A DNA stretch of 64,000 bases from Sphingomonadaceae bacterium (GTDB taxonomy: Bacteria > Pseudomonadota > Alphaproteobacteria > Sphingomonadales > Sphingomonadaceae): contig RFPL01000010.1 of NCBI GenBank assembly GCA_009926135.1, positions 55,965 through 119,964 on the forward strand, given 5' to 3'. A program made the position numbers and the translations under genes. Below are positions 53,015 to 61,731 of this stretch, one piece after another. The first letter of the stretch is position 1, and each line of letters starts with the position of its first letter. The notes under the pieces were generated by a model. The model made no database searches, was not told where the DNA came from, and saw only the letters and a program-made list of their open reading frames with translations.

Positions 53015-53042
53015 AAGGGGACCGGATCGCTCCGGCCCCCTT
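53015..53042 (+). terminator. Possible terminator after the anti-sigma gene
   Basis: AAGGGG-A-CCGGA and TCCGG-C-CCCCTT form a stem with one mismatch and a TCGC loop, 26 bases after the stop. The following T-run is short, so efficiency is unsure. The 53068 gene converges on it. Confidence 0.5.
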
Positions 53043-53067
53043 CCCCGCGTGACGATGCTGACAGCGA

Positions 53068-53418
53068 TTACTCGCCGACGTAAACCCGGCCCTCGCGGTA
53101 GCCCTGCTTGGCCATGGTCTTGGCGTAATGCTTGCGCTCCTTGGCGAGCTCGGTGCCATATTCTTCCCAGGCATCGCGGCGGTCCTCGATATCGTCGGCG
53201 CCGCGCAGGTCGCTGGCGAGTTCCTTCTGCGCCTCGGTCACGTTGATCCGGTAATCGTACCACGGACTGGCAAAGATCCCGGCGATCGGGGCCTGGTAAA
53301 TCCGGCGCTCTTCCTCGCGAGCATAGGCCTCTTCGTAAAGCATCGGCAGCGCCGCCTGGGCAGTGGTGGCAGCGGCCAGCAGGGCCAGCACGGCGGTGCG
53401 GAACATCGGCTTGGTCAT
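53068..53418 (-). CDS. Small secreted protein of unknown function
   Basis: This 116-residue protein has a signal peptide (MTKPMFRTAVLALLAAATTAQA) and a charged mature part rich in Glu, Arg and Tyr (YEEAYAREEERRIYQ, ASPWYDYRINVTE, YAKTMAKQGYREGRVYVGE). I recognise no family. Its promoter region holds the ECF-like motif 50 bases upstream, which puts it in the same putative regulon as the subtilase. GAGGAAACC precedes the ATG. Confidence 0.65.
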   Translation of the reverse strand: MTKPMFRTAVLALLAAATTAQAALPMLYEEAYAREEERRIYQAPIAGIFASPWYDYRINVTEAQKELASDLRGADDIEDRRDAWEEYGTELAKERKHYAKTMAKQGYREGRVYVGE

Positions 53419-53467
53419 GGTCGGTTTCCTCTGTTTGCAGACAGGCAAAGTGCGTTCTGTCAGCAAG

Positions 53468-53497
53468 GAAACGAACCGGATGCGCGATTGCATCCAT
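53468..53497 (-). promoter_or_regulatory. ECF-like promoter of the small secreted protein gene
   Basis: On the minus strand ATGGATG begins at 53497 and CGTTTCC at 53473, the same 24-base step as the other three sites. The gene starts 50 bases downstream of the second element. Confidence 0.55.
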
Positions 53498-53642
53498 AAA
53501 AAGTTACGGCGGGTGGGCGATGGCGGGGCATCGCCGTCACCTGCGCCACTCCTTGCTCCATGTTTGGCGGTGCATTCCTTTGACCGTGCCAGTCTGCAGT
53601 CTTGCCGCCAGGCTTCCAGCTCCCGGCGGGTAAGCGAGCCTG

Positions 53643-55757
53643 TCAGGCTTTCGTCACCGCCAACAGCGGATCGCTGAAGCCGTCGCGACCAGTCTCGATC
53701 CGTCCGGCGAAGTGATATACCATCCCCCCCGTTTCCGTTGTAAAATCATACCAGTTGGCGCTGCGATCAGCCTTCCAGGAAAACTTGGCGGAGCCATGGC
53801 TGACCACTTCCAGAAGATGCTCGGGATTAGTTGCATAGGCATCACGACCGATTTTCACGGCAAGGGGCGCGTCGCCTGCATTCACTAGTGCCAGTTCAAG
53901 CCCACCTCCGCGTTTCGCGTAGCGGGCTGACAGCAACCCGGCCGCTTCTGGTTTCCCGGTAAATCCCCGCACAAAGCCATTGGTCCCCAGCACCAGCACG
54001 TCGAAGCGGCCATTGGCATCTGCCAACCATTTCGCCGAGAAACGCTTGCCCGGCTCGACTGTATAGCGCCGCGGCAATTCAGCCAGATTCAGGCGGTCAT
54101 AGACGTGGAACACCGCACCGACGCTTCCCTCATTGATCAAATCGAGTGTCAGGCTGTCGCCTGAGGGGGAGAACGTGCCATCGACGTGAAGGATATAGGG
54201 CAGCGCGCGCGAGCGGCGCAGCCCTGGTTCCTGGTACAGCGCCTCGGGCGCGCGCGGCGGCATGATTTTGGGGCGCTTGAGATGCTCGGCAAGGATCTTG
54301 TCGGACTGCGATACGTCGGGGAGTGCAGGAAACTTTGCGTCTTCCTGACCAGCGAAATCGAAGCACGAAGTAAGGTCGCTGCACACCGCTCGGTGCCACG
54401 GACTGATCCCTGGAATCCTGACGCCAAAGCGCGCTTCGATGAACTGGCCGACTGAAGTGTGATCGGCAACTTCGCTATTCACCCAGCCGCCCTTGCTCCA
54501 GGGCGAAACAACGTACATCGGCACGCGCGGGCCAAGACCGAAGGGGCGGATGTTGCCCGATGCGTTGTCGTCGCGCGAAGTGTATTTGTCTTCATGATCG
54601 TCGAAATAGTGGCCCGCAAGGTCCATAGTTGACCCGCCAGCCAAAATACCGTCGGGATTGTACGACGGCGGCGCCGGGGGCGGTAAGTGATCGAACAGGC
54701 CGTCGTTTTCGTCAAAGGTCTGGAAAAATACGGTCTGGGCCCAGACATCGGGATTGGCGGTCAGCGCATCAAGCACACGGGCGGTGAATTCCGCGCCCTG
54801 GATCGGCGTCGATGCCGAAGGGTGCTCCGACCATTCCATCGGCGGCAGAATCCACGAAACCTGCGGAAGCGTCCCGGCGCGCACGTCGGCTTCAAGCTTT
54901 TCCAGCGAATGATGGCTCATGCCGCGTTCGAAAAGCGGGGAATCCGGCCGGCATTCACGAAAGCCGGCAAAGGCCAGCCCGCCATGCATCGCGCCAGTCC
55001 AGTTGTTGTTGGGGTCCTGATAGATCCGCCAGTCAATTCCGGCTTCTTGCAGGACTTCGGGAATGGTCTGCCATGTCAGGGCATTGCCGGCATAGGAATA
55101 GCCGGGGGTGGGCAATGCGCCCTTGATCCAGCAGCGCAGGTTGTTCGGCTCGGACCGATCATCGCGACTGTTGACGCCTAGCGCGCGCTGCTGCGGATCA
55201 CTGCTGGAGCCCGACCAGAACACCACGCGGTTTGGATCGGTGCCCGATGTGACCGAACAGTGATAGCCATCGCAAATGGTGAAGGCCTCGGCCAGCGCGA
55301 ACTGGAACGGAATGTCCTCGCGTTTGTAATAGCCCATCGAATAGTCGGTCTTGAACTTTGGCCACAACCCGAACCGGCCCTGGTTCCAGGCAGCCTGGGC
55401 ATCCGAAAAGCTGTGCGGCGTGCCCGGCACCTTGAGCGCATTGGTCTTTTCGGTATCGAGATGGAACGGCGGCAATTCGCGCGCGCCGTTCGATTGCTGC
55501 CAGATGGTGCGGCCGTCGACCATCGGCACCGTATGCCGGTCACCAAAGCCGCGAACCCCTTTCATCGTGCCGAAATAGTGATCGAAACTCCGGTTTTCCT
55601 GCATGAGGATGACGATATGTTTCACATCGCGGATCGTGCCCGTCTTGCGGTTGGCGGGTAGCGCAAGTGCACGGCCAATGCTGGCCGGCAAGGCGAACCC
55701 GACCGCGCCGACCTTTCCGGCGGCCTTGAGGAAATCGCGGCGGTTTGGTTTGGTCAT
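53643..55757 (-). CDS. Phospholipase C, phosphocholine-specific type, Tat-exported
   Basis: This 704-residue phosphoesterase has a twin-arginine signal (NRRDFLKAAGKVGAVGFALP) and the N-terminal catalytic part VKHIVILMQENRSFDHYFGT, typical of the PLC/phosphatase superfamily that includes PlcN and PlcH. Two C-terminal beta domains (about 510-704) match the double DUF756 layout. It would release phosphorylated head groups from phospholipids outside the cytoplasm. It lies 65 bases after the TonB receptor on the same strand and is probably in its operon. The start at ATG 55757 puts RRDFLK close to the N-terminus as expected. Confidence 0.9.
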   Translation of the reverse strand: MTKPNRRDFLKAAGKVGAVGFALPASIGRALALPANRKTGTIRDVKHIVILMQENRSFDHYFGTMKGVRGFGDRHTVPMVDGRTIWQQSNGARELPPFHLDTEKTNALKVPGTPHSFSDAQAAWNQGRFGLWPKFKTDYSMGYYKREDIPFQFALAEAFTICDGYHCSVTSGTDPNRVVFWSGSSSDPQQRALGVNSRDDRSEPNNLRCWIKGALPTPGYSYAGNALTWQTIPEVLQEAGIDWRIYQDPNNNWTGAMHGGLAFAGFRECRPDSPLFERGMSHHSLEKLEADVRAGTLPQVSWILPPMEWSEHPSASTPIQGAEFTARVLDALTANPDVWAQTVFFQTFDENDGLFDHLPPPAPPSYNPDGILAGGSTMDLAGHYFDDHEDKYTSRDDNASGNIRPFGLGPRVPMYVVSPWSKGGWVNSEVADHTSVGQFIEARFGVRIPGISPWHRAVCSDLTSCFDFAGQEDAKFPALPDVSQSDKILAEHLKRPKIMPPRAPEALYQEPGLRRSRALPYILHVDGTFSPSGDSLTLDLINEGSVGAVFHVYDRLNLAELPRRYTVEPGKRFSAKWLADANGRFDVLVLGTNGFVRGFTGKPEAAGLLSARYAKRGGGLELALVNAGDAPLAVKIGRDAYATNPEHLLEVVSHGSAKFSWKADRSANWYDFTTETGGMVYHFAGRIETGRDGFSDPLLAVTKA

Positions 55758-55822
55758 GACAGATTTTCCCGCAAGTGACAGGCGGGGGATACGCACTGGT
55801 GCGTATCCCCCGATAGGCTGGT

Positions 55823-58015
55823 TCAGAATTCGGTGGTGTAAGAGAAATACGCGCTGCGCGGCTTGCCTTCGAATGGGTAGCCGAAGAAATACGCCGGACT
55901 GTTCAGCGCGATTTCGCCGCGAATGAAGGCCGATCCGAAGCGCTGGTTGCCATAGCCGTAGCGCTCCGCATATTTTGCGTCGAACACATTGACGAGGCGC
56001 AGTTGGAAGCGGTGCTGCTTGCGATCACCTGCCCAAAAGGCAATCGAACCGTTCATCACGAAATAGTTGCCGAAATTGTGACGAAGCGAATTGTTGACGC
56101 CGCCGGTCGACCATTCCGGCCCTTGATAACGCGGCAAAAGGGTCAGGTGAAAGCGCTCGTCCGGGGAGTTCCAGGCGAGCGTGCCCTGGATCATGTATTC
56201 CGGCGTTTCGTTGATCTGGAGCGTCGATCCATCAAGTCGGGCTTGCTGTTTGGTAAAGCTTACGTTGGTGGTCAGCGTCTGACCGATATTCAACCCAAGT
56301 TCGGCAGTCAGACCACGGATCTCGGTTGTGCGCAGGTTGTTGAAATAGGTATTGGGCGTCAAACCCGAAGTGCTCTGGATGCGTTGCTTGATGTCGGTGG
56401 TAAAGGCGCCAACTTCGGCATTGACCGTGGCATCGCCGAACGTCTTGGCAAAGCCGATCGCACCGTTGAAGGTTTTGGTGGTTTCGGTCTGTAGATTGGG
56501 GTTTCCGACCAGCGTGGGGCTAATCGCATAGAGCTCATTGGTCTTGGGCAAGCTGTATGACGTGCCGCCGTTGGCCCGCACATAGAACGCGCCAATCGGC
56601 TGGCGCAGCCCGAACTTCCAGATCGTGCGGCTGTCGAAAGCCTTGTTGAAATCAGTTCGGACAGCCAGCGAGATATTTGTGTCTGGGCTGAACGGCAGGA
56701 TCGGACGCACGTCGAGATAGATGCCGGTTGTCGTGCTGGGCACTTTGCTGATGTTGAAAACCGGATCTGAATCGTCCTTGTATGAGACCATCTGCACGCC
56801 GCCAACGACCTCGCCGATGCCATCCAGCTTCAGTGTATTGCGGAAGTTGAGGCCCAATTCACGGAAGCCGCCGACTTTCGATTCTGCCCCGAAGCCCTTG
56901 AACGGATAGGCGATCGAACGGCCATTGGAGCTGCCGAACGGCGTAATCCTCGCAGGATTCTGCGAATCCGGGCAACCCGCCCTGATCCGGCAGACGTCGG
57001 CGAATGTTTCGGTATTGTTGAGTTTCGGATTGCTCCAGTAGCCGGCCAGTTCACTTGTGAAGCTGTCTGACCATTGGCGATCGATCGAAAAATCGATGAT
57101 CGGATAGCGCACGCGATTGGGCGAATAGGTTTCGTTGTCCGGGAAGGCGTCCTGGAATTCGATCTGGGTGTACTGGCCGTTGACCCGCACTTCCGTCTGG
57201 TCGTCAGGCTTGAATAGCAGCTTGATGCCGACATTGTTGCGGTTGAGCGGATATTTCTGGATGCCGCCCGATGCAGCGACATTGTCGACGAAATCGGCGG
57301 GGTTGAAAATGCGCGGGCCATCGGTTTGCTGGCTGCTGCCATAGACCATGCCGGAAAGGCGGCCCTCCTCGCCAAAAGCGAAGCGGGCGTTGCCCCACAG
57401 TTCGCGAGAGTTGAACGAGCCATAGCTGGCGCCCAACTCCACCTTGTTAGTGCCATCAGGCCGCTTGGTCACGATGCTGACAACGCCAATGCCGCCGTTG
57501 GAACCAAAGAACAGGCTGTTGCCGCCGCGGAAGACCTCGACATGATCGATCATATGCGGGTCGATGGTGGTCGTACCCCAGATTTCTTCCAGCGCCGGGC
57601 CCCGATCATAGAGCGGCACGCCATCGAGTACGACCAGCGTATCACGGTCGCCGCCGCCGTCGAGGCGGATGGTGTATTCGCCTTCGTCGGGCGAATAGCC
57701 GACATTGGCGCCTTTGATAAGGAACTGGGCGAGTTCGGCGAAATTGCTGGCACCGCTGGAGGCGATGGATTGCGAATCGACAATCTGGACGCTGTTACCG
57801 AACTGCACTGCCGATTCCGCCGTCTTGCTGCTTTTGACACGCTGTCCGGTGACGACAATCGAACTTCCTTCTCCAGCCGTGCTTTCAGCTTCCGCCTCGA
57901 CGGTATTGGCATCGACATCCGCATCTGCGGCTGCATGGGCGGCCGAAGGCAGCAGGGACACGGCGGCAAGGACCGCGCTGATGGGGGCGGCAAGACGCCT
58001 CGGATAGTTCGACAT
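55823..58015 (-). CDS. TonB-dependent outer-membrane receptor
   Basis: This 730-residue receptor has a signal peptide (ISAVLAAVSLLPSAAHA), a TonB-box-like IVVTGQRV and a plug domain (NLFFGSNG-like stretch GGNSLFFGSNGGIGVVSIVT). A 22-strand type barrel ending in Phe (AYFSYTTEF) follows. Ligand class is unknown; being next to phospholipase C suggests a phosphate-containing or lipid-derived compound. GAGGGAG precedes ATG 58015. Confidence 0.92.
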   Translation of the reverse strand: MSNYPRRLAAPISAVLAAVSLLPSAAHAAADADVDANTVEAEAESTAGEGSSIVVTGQRVKSSKTAESAVQFGNSVQIVDSQSIASSGASNFAELAQFLIKGANVGYSPDEGEYTIRLDGGGDRDTLVVLDGVPLYDRGPALEEIWGTTTIDPHMIDHVEVFRGGNSLFFGSNGGIGVVSIVTKRPDGTNKVELGASYGSFNSRELWGNARFAFGEEGRLSGMVYGSSQQTDGPRIFNPADFVDNVAASGGIQKYPLNRNNVGIKLLFKPDDQTEVRVNGQYTQIEFQDAFPDNETYSPNRVRYPIIDFSIDRQWSDSFTSELAGYWSNPKLNNTETFADVCRIRAGCPDSQNPARITPFGSSNGRSIAYPFKGFGAESKVGGFRELGLNFRNTLKLDGIGEVVGGVQMVSYKDDSDPVFNISKVPSTTTGIYLDVRPILPFSPDTNISLAVRTDFNKAFDSRTIWKFGLRQPIGAFYVRANGGTSYSLPKTNELYAISPTLVGNPNLQTETTKTFNGAIGFAKTFGDATVNAEVGAFTTDIKQRIQSTSGLTPNTYFNNLRTTEIRGLTAELGLNIGQTLTTNVSFTKQQARLDGSTLQINETPEYMIQGTLAWNSPDERFHLTLLPRYQGPEWSTGGVNNSLRHNFGNYFVMNGSIAFWAGDRKQHRFQLRLVNVFDAKYAERYGYGNQRFGSAFIRGEIALNSPAYFFGYPFEGKPRSAYFSYTTEF

Positions 58016-58523
58016 GAAGACTCCCTCTGTTAGGCCGCACGACGTCACCCGATCCGGCGGGAGCCAGATCGATAAGAGGGCGATTCGTTGGCGGTCGGGC
58101 AAGAACTAGGGACGGCCCGTTACATTGCGGCGCAACATTTCTGACGGGCGGATGTTGCGAACATGACAGTTCACCCATCTAGCTGCGGTCAGTGCGATCG
58201 ACCCTGAAATTTAGGGCCAATTGGCGTGGCGGCGCCACCAGTCTTGAGCGAACTCGCACTGGCAAGTGCGAATTCGCGGCTCGATTGGCGATCCACCGAT
58301 CAATTCGCCTGCGCTCCAGATTTTCAACCTGGCGCATCGGGGCCGTGCTTCACTGCTCCTGGTGGCGATCGCCAATGCGGGCACGTAGCGCCGTGCAGAA
58401 GTGCTTTGAAGGTTTCCGCCCGACTCTATAGGGGCACCGGGTTGGTTACCTCAATCGCCTGGGGCTCGGCTTCCGCGCCCCGCAGCTGGGTTTAAGGGCA
58501 GATCATCAGGATCCTGAATTGCA
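58016..58523. other. Gene-free region between the TonB receptor and rlmJ
   Basis: About 500 bases hold no credible gene; short open frames lack coding character. The first part must carry the promoter of the receptor-phospholipase unit. At 58152-58169 the minus strand reads CTGTCATGTTCGCAACAT, a weak Pho-box-like double element. The right part serves as leader for rlmJ. Confidence 0.5.
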
Positions 58524-59354
58524 ATGAATTATCGCCATTCCTTCCACGCTGGCAATAGCGCCGATGTCGTGAAGCACAGCCTGCTGATCGCCCTCGTGGG
58601 GGCCTTGCAGCAAAAGCAGAGCGCGCTGACATTAATCGACACCCATGCCGGCTGCGGGCTGTACGACCTTAACGGCGAGGAGGCCGGCCGCACCGGCGAG
58701 GCCACGCAGGGCGTGCTACGGGCTTTGGCCGACCCGAACCCCTTGCTGAACGATTACTGCGCAGCCGTACAGGCAGTGAACGTCGGAGCCGAACCGCAGC
58801 TCTATCCCGGCTCGCCAAAGATTCTGGCGCAGTTGCTGCGTCCGCAGGATTCCCTGATCCTGAACGAAAAGCATCCCGAGGACGTAAAGACCCTGCGCGG
58901 CGCGATGCGCGGCACAGCCGCTGCCGTGCATGAGCGCGACGCCTACGAGTTCTGGCTAGCGATGCTGCCGCCCCGCACGCCTCGCGGCGTGGTGGTGGTC
59001 GACCCACCGTATGAGCAGACAGACGAACGCGCGCGCATCACTGCCACTCTCGCGGCGGCTTCCCGCAAATGGGCGCATGGCGTGACGGTGATCTGGTATC
59101 CGCTGAAAGACAGCGCCACGCATTCGCGGTGGAAGGAGCAGTTACGCCGGCTCGGCATCCCCAAATTGCTGTGCGTGGAGCATTGGTTGTACGATGCCGA
59201 TCAACCCGGCCTCTATAACGGCGCTGGCCTTTTTTTCGTCAACCCGCCCTACGCCTTCACGCAGGCGCTCCCGCCTCTGCTGGAAGCCCTGCGCGCCGCG
59301 TTGGCGCCCGAGGGGCATAGGGGTGAGATCACAGCTGAGTGGCTGAACGATTGA
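58524..59354 (+). CDS. rlmJ: 23S rRNA (adenine(2030)-N6)-methyltransferase RlmJ
   Basis: This 276-residue methyltransferase has the family start MNYRHSFHAGNSADVVKHS, the SAM-binding TLIDTHAGCGLYDL and the catalytic DPPY in VVVDPPYEQTDE. It methylates A2030 of 23S rRNA. The length is as usual for RlmJ. AGGA is upstream of the ATG. Confidence 0.96.
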   Translation: MNYRHSFHAGNSADVVKHSLLIALVGALQQKQSALTLIDTHAGCGLYDLNGEEAGRTGEATQGVLRALADPNPLLNDYCAAVQAVNVGAEPQLYPGSPKILAQLLRPQDSLILNEKHPEDVKTLRGAMRGTAAAVHERDAYEFWLAMLPPRTPRGVVVVDPPYEQTDERARITATLAAASRKWAHGVTVIWYPLKDSATHSRWKEQLRRLGIPKLLCVEHWLYDADQPGLYNGAGLFFVNPPYAFTQALPPLLEALRAALAPEGHRGEITAEWLND

Positions 59355-59503
59355 AATAAACCCTCGTCGTTCCCCCCACCCCAAAGGAAGGATGGCCGCC
59401 CTGCATCAATGCGGCATTCCGGGCATTTGGGGACTTTCCCGGCATTCCATGCTTGAGACAAGATGCTCATCTTTCATCCTTGCCCCCGCACAGCACCCTG
59501 TCG

Positions 59504-59824
59504 CTAGTTACCATCCGCATCTACCACGAAAACCATCGGCTTTCCACGAGAACCTGGCTCCCAGCCGGCGTTTAAAGCTGCCTGAATGCCCCTGATTACA
59601 ATTGCGTCGCCGATCTGGAGCCGCCCTCGTTGCATGCCTTTTATCAAGCGTTTCGGCGCGGGGAATTCCAGCAACGCTCCGCGCTGGGTGTGCCTGCGCT
59701 GCAAAGCGACAGTCATGCCTTTCCAGCCTTCACGCTCGCTCCACTGCGGCTCGCTCCGCAGCTCCCACTCATATTGAAACCCGCCGACGTCGACGATACC
59801 GGAAAGCTTATGGATGTTAGTCAT
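59504..59824 (-). CDS. Conserved small protein of unknown function
   Basis: This 106-residue product begins MTNIHKLSGIVDVGGF and contains WELRSEPQWSEREGWKGMTV, LLEFPAPKRL and VVDADGN. It has no signal peptide or membrane segment, and a mixed beta-like pattern with many Trp. I do not recognise the family. Base composition is like its neighbours. A longer frame to 60127 has Arg/Pro-rich noise at its start, so ATG 59824 is preferred. Confidence 0.6.
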   Translation of the reverse strand: MTNIHKLSGIVDVGGFQYEWELRSEPQWSEREGWKGMTVALQRRHTQRGALLEFPAPKRLIKGMQRGRLQIGDAIVIRGIQAALNAGWEPGSRGKPMVFVVDADGN

Positions 59825-60411
59825 GCTGCCGTGCCTAGCAGGTCTGCGACGACAAGCCACCGGCCGGTTGCGGATTGGCGCACGCACCCAGCCCTGGCTG
59901 AAACGTAGGCATTGCTGCCCCGGCCAGGACAAGGGCGACACCCGCAAGCAGGGCCCGGCGGCAAGTTGCATGAAATCACCTCGTTCCAAGAGAGGAGCGA
60001 CGCAATCGCTTTGCTGTCCGCCGGGGTCGGGTGCCAGGTTGCGCCCATCAGGTCGCCCGCACCGAACAGAGCCAAGACTGGATCGAGATCGCCTGCTGCT
60101 ATGCCAAGTTCGGCCGCTCGGAAGCATCGACGACGAGGTGTTGCTCCGAGTTGAAGTGGTTTGGAGGAGTCAGGTTTGGAGGCGTGATGAACTGGCGGTG
60201 GGTGGTCGACTGGCGTCGAACCTTCTCTGTGGAATAAGTAATTGATTATTATATTATATTGACGAGTTCATATTCCTCTCCGGTCGGATGTTAGTAGTTG
60301 GACTTGAGGCGCTGAGCAGCCTCGCTTTCCGATCCATTCAAACCTCCCCAAAATGCTAATGCGAACGATTCGCATTGACGTATCATTCGCCACCACTTAG
60401 CTGCCGGTCTC
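59825..60411. other. Gene-poor region before the iron-regulated operon
   Basis: About 590 bases carry no convincing gene. In the left part several short frames look like decayed coding sequence, for instance a signal-peptide-like stretch (RRALLAGVALVLAGAAM) without start codon on the minus strand near 59900-59970. Around 60240-60262 the sequence is AT-rich. A Fur-like palindrome lies at 60358-60376. Confidence 0.5.
60358..60376 (+). promoter_or_regulatory. Fur-box-like palindrome
   Basis: AATGCGAA-CGA-TTCGCATT is a perfect 8-3-8 dyad, 36 bases before the PepSY gene. It matches the AATGCGAATnATTCGCATT style of Fur sites seen before TonB receptor genes in proteobacteria. Confidence 0.7.
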
Positions 60412-61524
60412 ATGAGGGCAGAAAGAATCAGATCGTGGGCTTGGGCTCACAAGTGGAGCAGTCTCGTCTGCACACTGTTTCTGTTCCTACTGTGCATCAC
60501 CGGCCTGCCGTTGATTTTTCATGATGAAATCGATGCGCTCAGTGGTGAGCGACAATTGGTCGGCACCCCCTCTGCGCGGGCAGGCAAACCCATTGATACC
60601 ATGGTTGCGCACGCGCTGGATGATTATCAGCATACGGCAGGCAAACATGGGGTGCCGCTGTTCATTGGCTTCAGCCCGGACAACCCGGTGATAACCGTCA
60701 CCGTCGGTCCACGCGCAGCCGCAACCTCTAACGATATGCGGCTTTTCTCCTATGATCGGGCTACCGGACAAGCCGTGGGTGAAGTGCGCGACGATGGCGT
60801 GATGAGCCTGCTGCTGAAACTCCACACCGATATGCTGCTCGGCCTGCCGGGGATGCTGTTTCTAGGCCTGATGGGGCTGATCTTCATCGTCGCGATTGTC
60901 TCCGGAGTGGTACTCTACGCGCCGTTCATGCGTCGGCTGGAATTCGGGACGCTACGGCGTGACCGCTCTGCACGCGTGCGCCTGTTAGATGAACACAACT
61001 TGCTGGGCGTGGTCACGCTTGGCTGGGCGTTTGCCATCGGCCTGACCGGTGCGATCAACGCGTTTGCCGATCCGCTCACCTCGATGTGGCGGCAGGGCGA
61101 ACTGAGCCAAATGGTCGTGGACTATCGCGGGCAGCCGCCGCTGGAGCCGTCTCGCTACGGCTCCATCGACCGTGCGGTGGCGGTTGCACAGGCTACTGAG
61201 CCAGCCCTCATGCCCCAGTTCATCGGTTTTCCCGGTGGGGCGTGGTCATCTCCGCACCATTACGCGATTTTCTTTCAGGGCGACACGCCGCTGACAAAGC
61301 ACATCCTGTCCCCCGTATTGGTAGATGCGTCGAGCGGACAACTGACGCGGGTAGGCACGATGCCCTTGTTTATGCAGGCATTGATGCTGTCGCGCCCGCT
61401 GCACTTTGGCGACTACGGCGGATTGGGCCTCAAGCTGGTCTGGGCATTGCTCGATCTGGCGACGATCCGCGTGCTGTGGTCCGGCCTGGTGCTGTGGTGG
61501 GGCAAGCGCGGGAGGCGCGCATGA
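60412..61524 (+). CDS. PepSY domain-containing membrane protein (PiuB-like)
   Basis: This 370-residue membrane protein has an N-terminal helix (about 16-36), a PepSY periplasmic part and further helices (about 140-170, 200-220, 335-355). The segment AHKWSSLVCTLFLFLLCITGLPLIF is typical of the PepSY_TM family (PiuB, iron-uptake factor). Such proteins are linked to ferric siderophore reduction. It starts the operon with the 60-residue protein and the siderophore-type receptor, under the Fur-like site. Confidence 0.9.
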   Translation: MRAERIRSWAWAHKWSSLVCTLFLFLLCITGLPLIFHDEIDALSGERQLVGTPSARAGKPIDTMVAHALDDYQHTAGKHGVPLFIGFSPDNPVITVTVGPRAAATSNDMRLFSYDRATGQAVGEVRDDGVMSLLLKLHTDMLLGLPGMLFLGLMGLIFIVAIVSGVVLYAPFMRRLEFGTLRRDRSARVRLLDEHNLLGVVTLGWAFAIGLTGAINAFADPLTSMWRQGELSQMVVDYRGQPPLEPSRYGSIDRAVAVAQATEPALMPQFIGFPGGAWSSPHHYAIFFQGDTPLTKHILSPVLVDASSGQLTRVGTMPLFMQALMLSRPLHFGDYGGLGLKLVWALLDLATIRVLWSGLVLWWGKRGRRA

Positions 61525-61703
61525 AGCGACAGCAACCACGCAGTGCGCTGTCTGTGCTGGCAAAGCCTCTGGCCCTTGCCGTGCTGTCCATCGCCGGACT
61601 GCTTCTGGGCCTTACCGGCGATGGCTGGCGTGACGGGTTTGCCGTGCTGCTGCTCGCTCTGCCCCTGATCCTTTTTCTAACCCACTGGGCGCACCGCTCA
61701 TGA
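61521..61703 (+). CDS. Small membrane protein of the iron operon
   Basis: This 60-residue protein has two predicted helices (about 15-31 and 37-54) and a basic N-terminus (MKRQQPR). It starts in the stop of the PepSY gene (ATGA) and lies 28 bases before the receptor gene, so it is surely part of this operon. Similar tiny proteins occur beside PepSY genes of sphingomonads; the function is unknown. Confidence 0.75.
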   Translation: MKRQQPRSALSVLAKPLALAVLSIAGLLLGLTGDGWRDGFAVLLLALPLILFLTHWAHRS

Positions 61704-61731
61704 CGCGCGCCTCTCGTCAGAAAGTGAAGAT

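Noticed and set aside
53515..53534. GGCGATG/CATCGCC hairpin before the small secreted protein gene as a terminator of phospholipase C
   Set aside because: The stem is only 7 bp with no T-run and is over 100 bases from the stop; it is likely chance in GC-rich DNA.
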